This document shows, piece after piece, positions 1 to 8,172 of a stretch of DNA of 64,000 bases. Position 1 is the stretch's first letter; each line of letters starts with the position of its first letter. The position numbers and the translations under genes are program-made. The notes under the pieces were generated by a model. The model had not been told where the DNA came from. It worked only from the letters and a program-made list of their open reading frames with translations, and searched no databases. This DNA is from Flavobacterium album (GTDB taxonomy: Bacteria > Bacteroidota > Bacteroidia > Flavobacteriales > Flavobacteriaceae): contig NZ_CP029186.1 of NCBI RefSeq assembly GCF_003096035.1, positions 2,641,001 through 2,705,000 on the forward strand. Direction: 5' to 3'.

Positions 1-2341
1 GCGTTACCGTGATGGTCTTTGACTCGCCTTTTTTCAGGAACACTTTATTGAAGCCTTTAAGCTCCTTTAAAGGGCGGTATACCGGGCTCTCCTTTTGATG
101 TACATATACCTGGCTGATCTCGGCGCCGTCATAACTGCCCGTATTCTTTATTTTGTAGGTAACGGTAACATTGGTCCCCTTACCCGAAACCTTTAAATCG
201 GAATACTCAAACTTAGTATAGGAAAGTCCGTAACCAAATGGGAATTGAGGCTTTGTACGGCTGTTGTCATAAAAACGGTAACCTACATTAAGGCCTTCGC
301 CATAGGTTACTCGTTTGTCGTTATCAGCATCATAATAGCTGTCGTAAGTCGGGTTGTCCTCCCAGCGCTTTTCAAAGCTCGCCGGCAGCTTGCCGCTTGG
401 GTTTACAGTGCCGAAAAGCAGGTCGGCAATAGCAGTACCGCCTTCCTGTCCGGGATACCAGGCATGCAGCAGGCCTTTAGTTCCCGGTAGCCACTTTTGC
501 ATAGCCACATTTCCGCCTGCATAAAGCACAACAATGGTATTTGGGTTGGCTTTGGTCACGGCTTTTATCAGGTCTTCCTGGTAGGGAGGCAGCTCAAAAG
601 AACGGTCGAAGCCTTCACCTTCACCCGACATATTGAAGCCCGCGCTCAGGATCACCACATCGGCGTTGGCAGCTGCTTTTTCAGCCGCGCTAAAGTCAAT
701 AACTTCGTTATAAACCGCAAAAGCGATCACCGCGCCTCCTGCATTTTCATAATATTCGAGGCGTACGTTGTATTCCTTACCGGCTTCAAGCGGCAGGTCA
801 ACCATTTTAAGGGTAGGCGCGTGGTCGGCCCACATATCGATCACCAGTTTTTCATCTACATACAGGCGGAAGCCGTCATCGCCGCGAACGCCAAATTTAT
901 ACGTAGCCGATTTAGCCGGGCGTACAACACCTGTAAAGCGTATGGAGAAATTATCTTCCGGGATACCCATAACATCCGGTGCTCCCGGCCAGTCATGGTT
1001 CATGCTTTTATCAGTAAAGGTTGCCACCGGCCTGCCTTCGAGGTTCTTGTTTTTAAAATACTCTGCCTTAAGGCCGTGTGTTTTAGACCCTTTTTCAGAG
1101 AAGAAGGGAGAGGATGCAATGTAGTTTTCCATCTGTGGGATGCTGTTATCTACAAAGTTTACCGTTGCCCCGGGCACAGCGGCTTTGATGCCATCCAGCA
1201 GGCTGGTACTATGAAAAGGCTCTGTATACGAGCTCCCGCCGCCTGCAATGTACCCTTTGGAATTGGGCCCAATTACCGCGATGGTTTTCACCGATTTGGA
1301 AATTGGGAGGATGTTGCCTTCGTTCTTTAGCAGCACCATGCCACCACGCGCCAGGTCCAACGCTACTTTTTCGCTTTCAGGATTTGGTTTCAGGGGCTCC
1401 GTCATCGTGTATTTTGTATCATAAAACCCAAACCGAAAAATGATCCTGAGTATGCGGCGCACTTTATCGTCTATAACCTTCTGGTCAAGCGTCCCGTTCT
1501 GTAAAGCAGGAAGGAGATTTTTACGGTTCATGAACTCACCGCTTGGCATCTCGAGGTCGAGCCCGCCTTTTGCAGCGGCAACACCATCATAGGTCGCCAC
1601 CCAGTCGGACATCAGGATACCGTCAAAACGCCAGTCGCCTTTTAAAATATCATTATTCAGGTGGCTGTTTTGCGTGGCATGCTCTCCGTTCACGAGATTG
1701 TAGCTGTTCATTACGGCGCCCACTTTTCCTTTGGTTACGGCTGCCTTAAATGCAGGAAGGTAAATTTCCTGCAGTGTGCGCTCATCCATATCGGAGCTCA
1801 CGTTGTTGCGGTCCCATTCCTGGTTATTGGCAGCAAAGTGCTTCACGGTAGCCACTACGTTTTTGCTTTGCAGCCCTTTTATATAACTAACGGCCATTTC
1901 GCCCGCCAGGTAAGGGTCTTCGCCAAGGTACTCAAAGTTACGCCCGTTCATTGGCGCACGGTAAATGTTTACCCCCGGCGCAAGCAATATGTGCACGCCG
2001 CGCTCGCGGGAGTCATTGCCAAGCGCTTCACCCAAACGGAAACTCAGGTTGGCATCCCATGTTGCGGCTGTCAGTACAGAAGCAGGGTAGGCGGTGGTCT
2101 TGCCGTAATTGCGAGTACCGACTGGGCCGTCGGTCATTTTTATCTCAGGAAGCCCAAGACGTTCTATACCGCGGATATAAAAGCCATTATAGCCTCCTAT
2201 GTAATCAATTTTTTCTTCAGTTGTCATTTGGGAAAGCAGGTCTTCAACACGCTTCTCAACCTGGGCTTTAGGATCTTTGTACACCTGGGCATTCGCCGAA
2301 AGGCTCGCAGCCATCGCTGCAAAAATAATGTAGTAACGCAT
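1..2341 (-). CDS. Glycoside hydrolase family 3 beta-glycosidase with PA14 domain (3' end outside window)
   Basis: Read on the minus strand from ATG at 2341; the frame stays open to the window edge, so the C-terminus is missing. A signal peptide (MRYYIIFAAMAASLSANA) is followed by the GH3 barrel: a KMTDGP-like segment near residue 65, KHF near 167 and LMSDW near 244, whose Asp is the family's catalytic nucleophile. A PA14 carbohydrate-binding domain (about 425-555) interrupts the alpha/beta sandwich domain, as in many Bacteroidetes beta-glucosidases and beta-xylosidases. The visible end lies in the fibronectin-III-like C-terminal domain. Probably a periplasmic or surface exo-acting glycosidase; the sugar specificity cannot be read. 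Upstream lies a decayed copy of its own 5' end (2881-2990). Confidence 0.93.
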   Translation of the reverse strand, partial: MRYYIIFAAMAASLSANAQVYKDPKAQVEKRVEDLLSQMTTEEKIDYIGGYNGFYIRGIERLGLPEIKMTDGPVGTRNYGKTTAYPASVLTAATWDANLSFRLGEALGNDSRERGVHILLAPGVNIYRAPMNGRNFEYLGEDPYLAGEMAVSYIKGLQSKNVVATVKHFAANNQEWDRNNVSSDMDERTLQEIYLPAFKAAVTKGKVGAVMNSYNLVNGEHATQNSHLNNDILKGDWRFDGILMSDWVATYDGVAAAKGGLDLEMPSGEFMNRKNLLPALQNGTLDQKVIDDKVRRILRIIFRFGFYDTKYTMTEPLKPNPESEKVALDLARGGMVLLKNEGNILPISKSVKTIAVIGPNSKGYIAGGGSSYTEPFHSTSLLDGIKAAVPGATVNFVDNSIPQMENYIASSPFFSEKGSKTHGLKAEYFKNKNLEGRPVATFTDKSMNHDWPGAPDVMGIPEDNFSIRFTGVVRPAKSATYKFGVRGDDGFRLYVDEKLVIDMWADHAPTLKMVDLPLEAGKEYNVRLEYYENAGGAVIAFAVYNEVIDFSAAEKAAANADVVILSAGFNMSGEGEGFDRSFELPPYQEDLIKAVTKANPNTIVVLYAGGNVAMQKWLPGTKGLLHAWYPGQEGGTAIADLLFGTVNPSGKLPASFEKRWEDNPTYDSYYDADNDKRVTYGEGLNVGYRFYDNSRTKPQFPFGYGLSYTKFEYSDLKVSGKGTNVTVTYKIKNTGSYDGAEISQVYVHQKESPVYRPLKELKGFNKVFLKKGESKTITVT

Positions 2342-2395
2342 AAAATAGATGTTTGTTGGTTGTATCAGGCAGGCATATGTTCACCTTTATTTCAA

Positions 2396-2875
2396 TCAAA
2401 TGTTTTTCAACAGGGCCTCATAATGCTTAAAAGCAGGACTATACACAGCATTGAATTTTTCTTTCTGTGCTGCATTCAGGATCTGGAAGCCATAATCGTC
2501 TGCAAATTTTACTTTAATATTGTTGGATGCTGTGTTTATTACCACAATGCGTAAAGGTAGCTTCAGGCTGTCTATATTCTGCCAGCCATGCAAAGTGGCA
2601 TCCTCGTTTTTGCCGGAGTAGGCGATAATGCCATCCGCAACATTATCAATTATCCTGAAATTATGTCCGGCCAATACGTCTTTAATTTTTGAAAGGGAAG
2701 CAGTATCAAGTGGCCTTTGTATCTCAAACTCATAATTTGCCTTCCCGTCTTTTAATGCCTGTATATTGTTTTTTGATTTCTGAAGCTGCCTCCTGGACTT
2801 ACCCCTTGCGATAAATATGAGTATTATTATCGCAATTACAATTACTACGATTATATAAATAAATATTGTCTTCAT
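2396..2875 (-). CDS. Hypothetical membrane-anchored protein, 159 aa
   Basis: Begins with one strongly hydrophobic helix (residues 4-23) followed by a basic stretch (RGKSRRQLQKSK), so the protein is probably anchored by its N-terminus in the inner membrane. The remaining roughly 125 residues form a soluble domain of mixed alpha/beta character with no motif I recognise. It lies 54 bases upstream of the GH3 gene on the same strand, between the intact GH3 start and the decayed GH3-like fragment. Function unknown. Confidence 0.7.
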   Translation of the reverse strand: MKTIFIYIIVVIVIAIIILIFIARGKSRRQLQKSKNNIQALKDGKANYEFEIQRPLDTASLSKIKDVLAGHNFRIIDNVADGIIAYSGKNEDATLHGWQNIDSLKLPLRIVVINTASNNIKVKFADDYGFQILNAAQKEKFNAVYSPAFKHYEALLKNI

Positions 2876-2880
2876 GGCTT

Positions 2881-2990
2881 TTAAATTTTTATGGAGTGTT
2901 TGATTGTGATGTGTTTATAAATTTGGGATTTCGCCGAAAGGAACGCAGCCGGTGCCGCAATAATGTGGTACTTCATAGAATGTATGTTTG
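2881..2990 (-). pseudogene. Decayed duplicate of the GH3 gene 5' end
   Basis: The minus strand from ATG at 2976 encodes MKYHIIAAPAAFLSAKSQIY and soon stops. This matches the GH3 signal peptide (MRYYIIFAAMAASLSANAQVY), and the DNA similarity extends into the untranslated leader: both copies read gatgtttgtt or tatgtttgtt about 10 bases upstream of the ATG. It looks like a remnant of a duplicated gene start, or of a second GH3 gene mostly lost, with the 159-residue membrane gene between the two copies. Confidence 0.55.
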
Positions 2991-3188
2991 TTTATTTGGA
3001 AGGGTAAAAATAAGGATTTTTTAAGGGATCGCAGGCCGTATATGTGTCAAAAAAATCCATCAAAAACCTTACAAATGGTTATCGTTGCTATCGAAACATA
3101 TTCAGGATCAACCTGTATAGGCGTTTCATGCCTTTAAAATTTCTGACAAAAGAAATCATACTGCACCCCAAATTTTATACTTTTGGAC

Positions 3189-3815
3189 ATGCGAAGATAT
3201 ATTCTGTTAATTACCTTACTGGTGTTGCTTTCATGCAGCGATAAATCTGTTAGCGAGACAACTATTGTGGGCATCATCCCTTACAAAGGCATTAGTGATG
3301 AGAAGATTGCCATGTTGCGGGAAGCCATAACAGAATATTATGGCATCGAAACAAAATTATTGCCTGAAAAAGAATTACCCAAAGAGGCGTTCATCGCTAT
3401 AAAGTCTCCCCGTTACAGAGCTGACAGCCTTATTGCCATACAGCAACGCAATATGCCCGAAGGTATGGATTATATATTGGGCCTGACAGAAAGTGATATA
3501 TCCGTAACTAAAAAAGAAAAGGACGGAAGCATCAAAAAACCGGAATGGAAATATAACGACTTTGGCATTATGGGACTGGCGTACTGTCCCGGCAAAAGCT
3601 GTATCGTTTCCGGCTTTCGCTTAAAGCATAAGGATAAGGAAGTACATTTCGGGCGTTTCAGGAAAGTGGTTATACACGAACTCGGCCATAATTTTGGCCT
3701 GCCACATTGCCCTAACAAAAAATGCGTGATGACCGATGCGGTGGAAAAGATCGCGACTATCGATAATGCACGGCCTGAATTGTGTGAGGATTGTAAAAAG
3801 AAACTGGATATATAA
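3189..3815 (+). CDS. Archaemetzincin-family zinc metalloprotease, lipoprotein
   Basis: The signature HExxHxxGxxHC-x4-CxM-x17-CxxC is complete: HELGHNFGLPHC, then CVM and CEDC with exactly 17 residues between. This is the archaemetzincin pattern, in which three His (or the third His and nearby Cys) bind catalytic zinc and four Cys form a structural zinc site. An N-terminal lipoprotein signal ends in LVLLSC, so the enzyme is probably tethered in the periplasm or outer membrane. I chose ATG 3189; an upstream TTG at 3183 in frame is less likely. Converges with the maleate isomerase gene across a large inverted repeat. Substrate unknown. Confidence 0.88.
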   Translation: MRRYILLITLLVLLSCSDKSVSETTIVGIIPYKGISDEKIAMLREAITEYYGIETKLLPEKELPKEAFIAIKSPRYRADSLIAIQQRNMPEGMDYILGLTESDISVTKKEKDGSIKKPEWKYNDFGIMGLAYCPGKSCIVSGFRLKHKDKEVHFGRFRKVVIHELGHNFGLPHCPNKKCVMTDAVEKIATIDNARPELCEDCKKKLDI

Positions 3816-3816
3816 A

Positions 3817-3895
3817 ACCACAAAGGGCATTAAGTTTTTCGATTAGAATCACAGCGTTGTGACCCTTGTGAAAAAGACTTAGTGCCCTTTGTGGT
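3817..3895. repeat. Imperfect inverted repeat between convergent genes
   Basis: The left arm at 3817-3840 (accacaaagggcattaag...) pairs with the right arm at 3870-3895 (...cttagtgccctttgtggt) with few mismatches and a loop of about 30 bases. It fills the space between the archaemetzincin stop and the maleate isomerase stop, so it can act as a bidirectional terminator. Its form resembles the other palindromic intergenic elements in this window. Confidence 0.75.
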
Positions 3896-3902
3896 AAAAA
3901 AA

Positions 3903-4655
3903 TTAATATTTCCCGCTCAACAGCGCACCGCCCATAGGTACTTTTGTGTCAAGCCCCAATTTCTTAAGCATTTCATACGTAGTGCAAACTGCCGCCGAAG
4001 TTACGGGTATCCCAATCTCTTTTTCAATAGCATCTATAGCTTCCAGCGATGGCATCTGCACGCAGGCCGAAACCACCAATACGTCAGCACCTTCAAGGTT
4101 CAGCCGTTTATAAATATCCAAAAGGTTCATTGGGTCCTGTGCGGCAACTTCAAGATTATCCGCGATCTCAAGTGCTATCGAATCCACTACCTCAAATCCC
4201 TGGTGCTCGATATAATCTACAACAAGCTGTGTCAAAGGCTTCATATAAGGTGTAATCACAGCGACTTTTTTTGCACCAAGCACTTTCAACCCATTAATCA
4301 GCGCACCCGCACTGGTAACAATAGGAGTAGGGGAGTCGTTCTTTACGGTTTCCTCGTGCAGGTTCGTCTCTGATACGCAGTGGTAGCCGCGCCCCATACT
4401 CATAATGGCCACAAGACAGGCATACCCCATCACGTCAACACGCGCATCACTGAGTTCCTGTGCGCATTTAAGGCTTTGGGCATCCATGGCCTCAAGTTCC
4501 TCCTTGGTCACTTTCTTCATGCGCATACGGCTGGAGTGGAAGGTAAAGCGCTCCGGGGAAATTGTCTCGCGCGAACGCAGCAGTGCCGGTATCTCCGTTT
4601 CCATGGTTATGTTTGAGCTTGGCACAATCTGGCCTATACGATAAGTCTTTTTCAT
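3903..4655 (-). CDS. Maleate cis-trans isomerase (Asp/Glu racemase superfamily)
   Basis: A 250-residue protein with the maleate isomerase/arylmalonate decarboxylase fold. Two Cys in the expected settings, C80 (GYACLVAI) and C198 (VVSACVQMP), are 118 residues apart, the same spacing as the catalytic Cys76/Cys194 pair of Nocardia farcinica maleate isomerase. The N-terminal VPSSN motif also fits substrate binding. The enzyme would convert maleate to fumarate without a thiol cofactor. It is the last gene of the aromatic degradation cluster and would feed its C4 product into the TCA cycle. A role on maleylpyruvate instead of maleate is possible but less favoured by the sequence. Confidence 0.85.
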   Translation of the reverse strand: MKKTYRIGQIVPSSNITMETEIPALLRSRETISPERFTFHSSRMRMKKVTKEELEAMDAQSLKCAQELSDARVDVMGYACLVAIMSMGRGYHCVSETNLHEETVKNDSPTPIVTSAGALINGLKVLGAKKVAVITPYMKPLTQLVVDYIEHQGFEVVDSIALEIADNLEVAAQDPMNLLDIYKRLNLEGADVLVVSACVQMPSLEAIDAIEKEIGIPVTSAAVCTTYEMLKKLGLDTKVPMGGALLSGKY

Positions 4656-4689
4656 GTCTTAAAATTCCAATTTTAATAAATTCCAAGCT

Positions 4690-4753
4690 CCAAATCCCAA
4701 ATAACAAACTCGGTCACCGTCCTGATGTTTGGAATTTGTTATTTGCTATTTGG
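4690..4753. repeat. Palindromic intergenic element
   Basis: Arms at 4690-4708 and 4735-4753 pair at 17 of 19 positions (ccaaatcccaaataacaaa). It sits between the FAH hydrolase stop and the maleate isomerase start, so inside the transcript it would form a stem-loop. Confidence 0.6.
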
Positions 4754-4766
4754 TGCTTTTTAATAA

Positions 4767-5687
4767 TTATTTTACTTCTTCCGAATCAACTATTGTGTTC
4801 CTTAACGTCCCAATCCCCTCTACAGTTGCTTCCACCACATCGCCCGGCCACATCCATTCCTGTGGGTTTCGGCCTGCGCCAACGCCTGCAGGGGTTCCGG
4901 TTGCAATGATATCACCTGCTTCCAGTGTGAATACTATGCTCAGGTCATGTATCAGTTCCTCAATATTAAAGAGCATGTATTTCGTATTCGAATTCTGCTT
5001 CTCTACGCCATTCACTTTTAGCGAAAGGTTTAGGTTGTGTGGGTCGGCTATCTCATCACGGGTAACAAGCATCGGACCCATTGGTGCAAAAGTATCCTGC
5101 CCTTTAGACACGATCCATTGCCCGGCACGGCGGCAGTCACGTGCACTAATGTCATTAATGACCGTATAGCCATACACGTAGTCCATAGCATTTTCCTTTT
5201 TGATGTTCTTACCATGTTTGCTAATTATTACTGCCAGTTCCACTTCCCAATCCAACTGCTGCGTAATCTTTTGGTTATGTATAATATCGGTGTCGGTACC
5301 TGTCACTGCCGTTGGCGGCTTCGAAAAGATAACCGGCTGTTGGGGCAACTCTTTAGAGGTATCCAGTGTCCTGGCCGACTCCGCTACGTGCTCGGTATAG
5401 TTCAGCCCAATGCCAAAGATATTCTTACGGGGCTTGGGTATTGGTGCCAGAAGCGTGGCATTCGCCAAAGGTATCGAGCAGTCCAGTAATTCTTCTTTTG
5501 TAGCCGTATTCATCAAATGGACGGCGTGATTGATGCCTTCAATGCCAAGGTCGATAAAGTCCAGCATATTATCCGGCAGGTGGCTGCTTTTTATTTCGCC
5601 AAGCTTGTGCGCATCAATAATCATATTTTCTTCCACAAATCCGAGGCTTGCCGGCGCATGGTTTATTCGGTAGGTAACTAATTTCAT
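4767..5687 (-). CDS. Fumarylacetoacetate hydrolase family protein (acylpyruvate hydrolase)
   Basis: 306 residues, the usual length for the FAH C-terminal family. Metal-binding acidic residues are seen in LDWEVELAVI (E148, E150) and VINDISARD (D180), and the GTPAGVG loop is present near the C-terminus. Family members hydrolyse C-C bonds of beta-diketo acids such as fumarylpyruvate or maleylpyruvate. Directly downstream of the gentisate-type dioxygenase, it most likely splits the ring-cleavage product into pyruvate and a C4 acid or amide (maleate, fumarate or maleamate). A 174-base gap containing a perfect palindrome separates it from the dioxygenase gene. Confidence 0.88.
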   Translation of the reverse strand: MKLVTYRINHAPASLGFVEENMIIDAHKLGEIKSSHLPDNMLDFIDLGIEGINHAVHLMNTATKEELLDCSIPLANATLLAPIPKPRKNIFGIGLNYTEHVAESARTLDTSKELPQQPVIFSKPPTAVTGTDTDIIHNQKITQQLDWEVELAVIISKHGKNIKKENAMDYVYGYTVINDISARDCRRAGQWIVSKGQDTFAPMGPMLVTRDEIADPHNLNLSLKVNGVEKQNSNTKYMLFNIEELIHDLSIVFTLEAGDIIATGTPAGVGAGRNPQEWMWPGDVVEATVEGIGTLRNTIVDSEEVK

Positions 5688-5736
5688 TTATTTTGGTTGT
5701 TTGTCTATTCCTGGTTATTCTATATTACGTTTCATG

Positions 5737-5800
5737 GTAGAGACGCAGTGCCTGCGTCTCGCGATTTGCATTATGTCAGACGCAGGCACTGCGTCTCTAC
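5737..5800. repeat. Perfect 23-bp inverted repeat
   Basis: Arms at 5737-5759 (gtagagacgcagtgcctgcg...) and 5778-5800 are exact reverse complements with an 18-base loop. Located between two genes of the aromatic cluster, it is a REP-like palindromic element; in RNA it gives a very stable hairpin that could limit read-through or protect the upstream message. Confidence 0.85.
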
Positions 5801-5861
5801 AGTTATTTTCAGAAGGATATTTACGTTCCAACAGGCAACCCTGAACCCTGAACTCCAAACC

Positions 5862-6962
5862 CTAAACGGCCTGCTTTCCCTCCGGATGCGCCATTTCCTG
5901 ATACAATCCCAACGATGTTATCACTGGCAGGTCATTAAACGAGAACAGGCACGCATCTTCCGTTTCACTCAGGTTTACATGCTCATGGTAGGCCCACGAC
6001 GGTACGCAGAAAATATCCCGCTCCTTCCAGTCCAGGCGTTTTCCTGCAATGATAGAGTAGCCGTGGCCCTTCGCACATTGGTACACGAACGAGCCTGTAT
6101 GCCTGTGTGCCAGCGTATGCTCACTTGGTCGTAGCAATTGTATCGAAGCCCCCATGGTCTGCATCACGTGGCCGCCTGTTTGCGGATTGGTATAATGCAT
6201 AAGGATGCCATCATACGGCGAACCTTCATTCACCTTTGCAGCCTCCAAAAGCGCAGGATATACCTGCTTCCACGAATATTTAAAAAGGGGAGAGTAGGGC
6301 TTGTCCCAACCGTTATCCGCAGGCACGAGTCCCACGCCGCTATAGGTCAGGGGTGAATGATTTACCGGAGATGTCAATGGCTGCTTGCCGTCAAAAACCG
6401 CATAGTCATTGGCCTCTAAGGCGTTCACTAACGGAATATCCAGCCCGTCCTGCCAAATGCACGTTTTGCCTCCTTCTTCTACACCGTGCTCATGCCAAGT
6501 GCTATTGGGTGTAATCACAAAATCGTTGACTTCCAGCATTATCTTGTTACCGTCAACCACAGTATAGCCGCCTTCACCTTCCATGATAAAGCGCAGCGCC
6601 GAAGCCCTGTGCCGGTGCGCCGAAGTGCTTTCGCCAGGACGCGTTACCTGTATGCCTGTGTACAGCCAACCCACAGCAGCGCTCACATCGCGACGCTTGT
6701 CGTTCACAAGGTACACCACACGTCGGCCTGCCTGCTCGGGCGTAACCAGTTCCGATGATTTCAAAACCAGTTCCCGAAGCTGTTCATATTTCCATAGCAT
6801 CGGCACCGAAGAGGTACGCGGCTCCCACGGCTCTATGTCATTGGCAACCGTCCAAAGCGCGCCCGCACCAAGGGTCTCCAGTTCTTTATAATAGGCCTCC
6901 AGTTCCGGGGTGTCCTGCACCCGTGCACGGCCTAAAACACTATCGTCATGTTTTGTTTCCAT
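5862..6962 (-). CDS. Gentisate 1,2-dioxygenase-like bicupin ring-cleavage dioxygenase
   Basis: 366 residues with two cupin domains. The N-terminal cupin has the metal set H117, H119 (SAHRHRA) and H157 (WHEHG); the C-terminal cupin repeats it (AHRHTG, H286/H288, and YHEHV). Gentisate and 1-hydroxy-2-naphthoate dioxygenases of this family use Fe(II) and O2 to cleave the ring between the carboxyl carbon and the neighbouring substituted carbon. With the CoA ligase, 5-hydroxylase and thioesterase upstream, the substrate should be gentisate (from salicylate) or 5-hydroxyanthranilate (from anthranilate); the sequence alone does not decide. Conservation of both metal sites is unusual, since gentisate dioxygenases often keep only the first. 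Confidence 0.88.
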   Translation of the reverse strand: METKHDDSVLGRARVQDTPELEAYYKELETLGAGALWTVANDIEPWEPRTSSVPMLWKYEQLRELVLKSSELVTPEQAGRRVVYLVNDKRRDVSAAVGWLYTGIQVTRPGESTSAHRHRASALRFIMEGEGGYTVVDGNKIMLEVNDFVITPNSTWHEHGVEEGGKTCIWQDGLDIPLVNALEANDYAVFDGKQPLTSPVNHSPLTYSGVGLVPADNGWDKPYSPLFKYSWKQVYPALLEAAKVNEGSPYDGILMHYTNPQTGGHVMQTMGASIQLLRPSEHTLAHRHTGSFVYQCAKGHGYSIIAGKRLDWKERDIFCVPSWAYHEHVNLSETEDACLFSFNDLPVITSLGLYQEMAHPEGKQAV

Positions 6963-7040
6963 ACTAAATCAATTAGTTGAAGTTGTTTTTTTATTTGAAG
7001 CGGAATGGCCAGTCTCTTATCAGCCATCCATGTTCCTGCC

Positions 7041-7103
7041 TTCCGCTGTATCCCCGCAGAAAAAGCGGGGGATGCCGCTTCAGTCAGGGCTATCGGCCAT
7101 CCA
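7041..7103. repeat. Dispersed repeat, copy 1 (second copy at 60467-60529)
   Basis: About 63 bases including ccccgcagaaaaagcgggg and cagggctatcggccat; nearly the same sequence occurs at 60467-60529 upstream of the rRNA operon. It contains an internal stem (tccccgc/gcgggg). It ends next to the stop codon of the nitrilase gene. Confidence 0.85.
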
Positions 7104-7105
7104 TT

Positions 7106-8086
7106 TTATTTTTGGCCGCTTTCATCGCCGTCCGTAAACGTAATATTCTTCCTCGGCGCGGTATTCACACGCAGGTCGAATATATCAAACCGGTTATAAT
7201 GCCCCAGTATATCGTGCATCTGCTTGGGCTGTATGCATTTCGACAGGTCAATGTCCGCATATACGATTCCTTCCTCATCAATCAGCGGCTCACCAATCAC
7301 AGCGCCGTTCGGCCCGATAACCCCGGAAAATGCACTGTTTTTGCGCGTCAGTAATTCCTCGGCATTTGGCACATCTTCCTTCATAATGTCGATAATCTCC
7401 TTTGTGATAGTAGAGCAGGAGACAATGGTAAAAAGCTTTCCTTCAAACGAATGCGCTGCCGCACGAATCTTTATTGCCTCTGCCATATTGTAATCTGGTG
7501 GGGCAACAGGCAATGAGATGTAGTTGGCAATATGTATCAGCTCTCCCTGTGTCAACAGTGTAAAGCGCGCCAGCGTGTTGGTGTTTTCGCCACAGGCCAA
7601 TGTCCCGATGGGGCCTATTTCTGTATTATACACTTTCAATGACGACCCGTCGCCGCCCGTCCACGTCAGCTTTTCCGCCCAAGTTGGCACCAGCTTTCTG
7701 TGCTTTCCAACAAGGTTCCCATTATTGTCTATAATAAGGTTGGTGTTGTACAGTTCCCCAAAGCTCTGCCCGCGCTCATTCACACCGATCACTACATGGC
7801 AGTTGTGCTCTTTCGCCGCTTGGCATATCCTGTCTACTTCCGGTCCCGGAACCGTAATGGAATTTACATACAGTTTCTCGTACCACTTACTGCCCTGCAC
7901 CGGTGTCATGATCCAGTTCCAGTACGGATATCCGGCTACGAACACCTCAGGGAACGCCACAAGTGATGCTCCATTTCCGGCAGCCTCAGCAATTATGGAA
8001 ATGGCTTTATCCACCGTAGCATCTACATCCAGAAAAACAGGGGATGCCTGCACGGCTGCAGCCTTGAATTTTGGTAAGTCCAACAT
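7106..8086 (-). CDS. Carbon-nitrogen hydrolase (nitrilase/amidase superfamily)
   Basis: 326 residues, nitrilase length. The Glu-Lys-Cys triad is visible: E47 (FPEVFVAGYPYW), K131 (KHRKLVPTW) and C165 (TLACGENTN). The CGENTN setting is that of aliphatic nitrilases and related enzymes, which hydrolyse nitriles, or in some members amides, to acids and ammonia. It lies inside the aromatic operon between the thioesterase and the dioxygenase. Two roles fit: releasing ammonia from an amide intermediate (maleamate or maleamylpyruvate) if the substrate is anthranilate, or making the aromatic acid from a nitrile. The first is my inference from gene context. Confidence 0.85.
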   Translation of the reverse strand: MLDLPKFKAAAVQASPVFLDVDATVDKAISIIAEAAGNGASLVAFPEVFVAGYPYWNWIMTPVQGSKWYEKLYVNSITVPGPEVDRICQAAKEHNCHVVIGVNERGQSFGELYNTNLIIDNNGNLVGKHRKLVPTWAEKLTWTGGDGSSLKVYNTEIGPIGTLACGENTNTLARFTLLTQGELIHIANYISLPVAPPDYNMAEAIKIRAAAHSFEGKLFTIVSCSTITKEIIDIMKEDVPNAEELLTRKNSAFSGVIGPNGAVIGEPLIDEEGIVYADIDLSKCIQPKQMHDILGHYNRFDIFDLRVNTAPRKNITFTDGDESGQK

Positions 8087-8090
8087 TTTA

Positions 8091-8118
8091 ATTACGAATT
8101 ATAAATTACGAATTACGG
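8091..8118. repeat. Short AT-rich repeat shared with the rRNA spacer
   Basis: attacgaattataaattacg followed by aattacgg lies between nitrilase and thioesterase genes; almost the same string is at 63122-63150 between tRNA-Ile and tRNA-Ala. A dispersed, self-complementary intergenic element. Confidence 0.6.
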
Positions 8119-8172
8119 CCTGTCAGGTCCGTAAAAGTCTATTATCTCAAATCTATTATCTTTTTGTCTCGC

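Noticed and set aside
245..2554. Plus-strand open frames of up to 297 codons in the first 2.5 kb
   Set aside because: They lie opposite the GH3 gene, whose minus frame is continuous and carries clear GH3 motifs; the plus frames show no recognisable domain.
3178..3185. TACTTTTG as promoter for the archaemetzincin gene
   Set aside because: Only 3 bases before the chosen ATG, so transcription would begin at or past the start codon, and no TTG is at the proper distance.
3044..3244. 66-codon open frame before the archaemetzincin gene
   Set aside because: Overlaps the start of a well-supported gene in another frame and has no domain or start signal.
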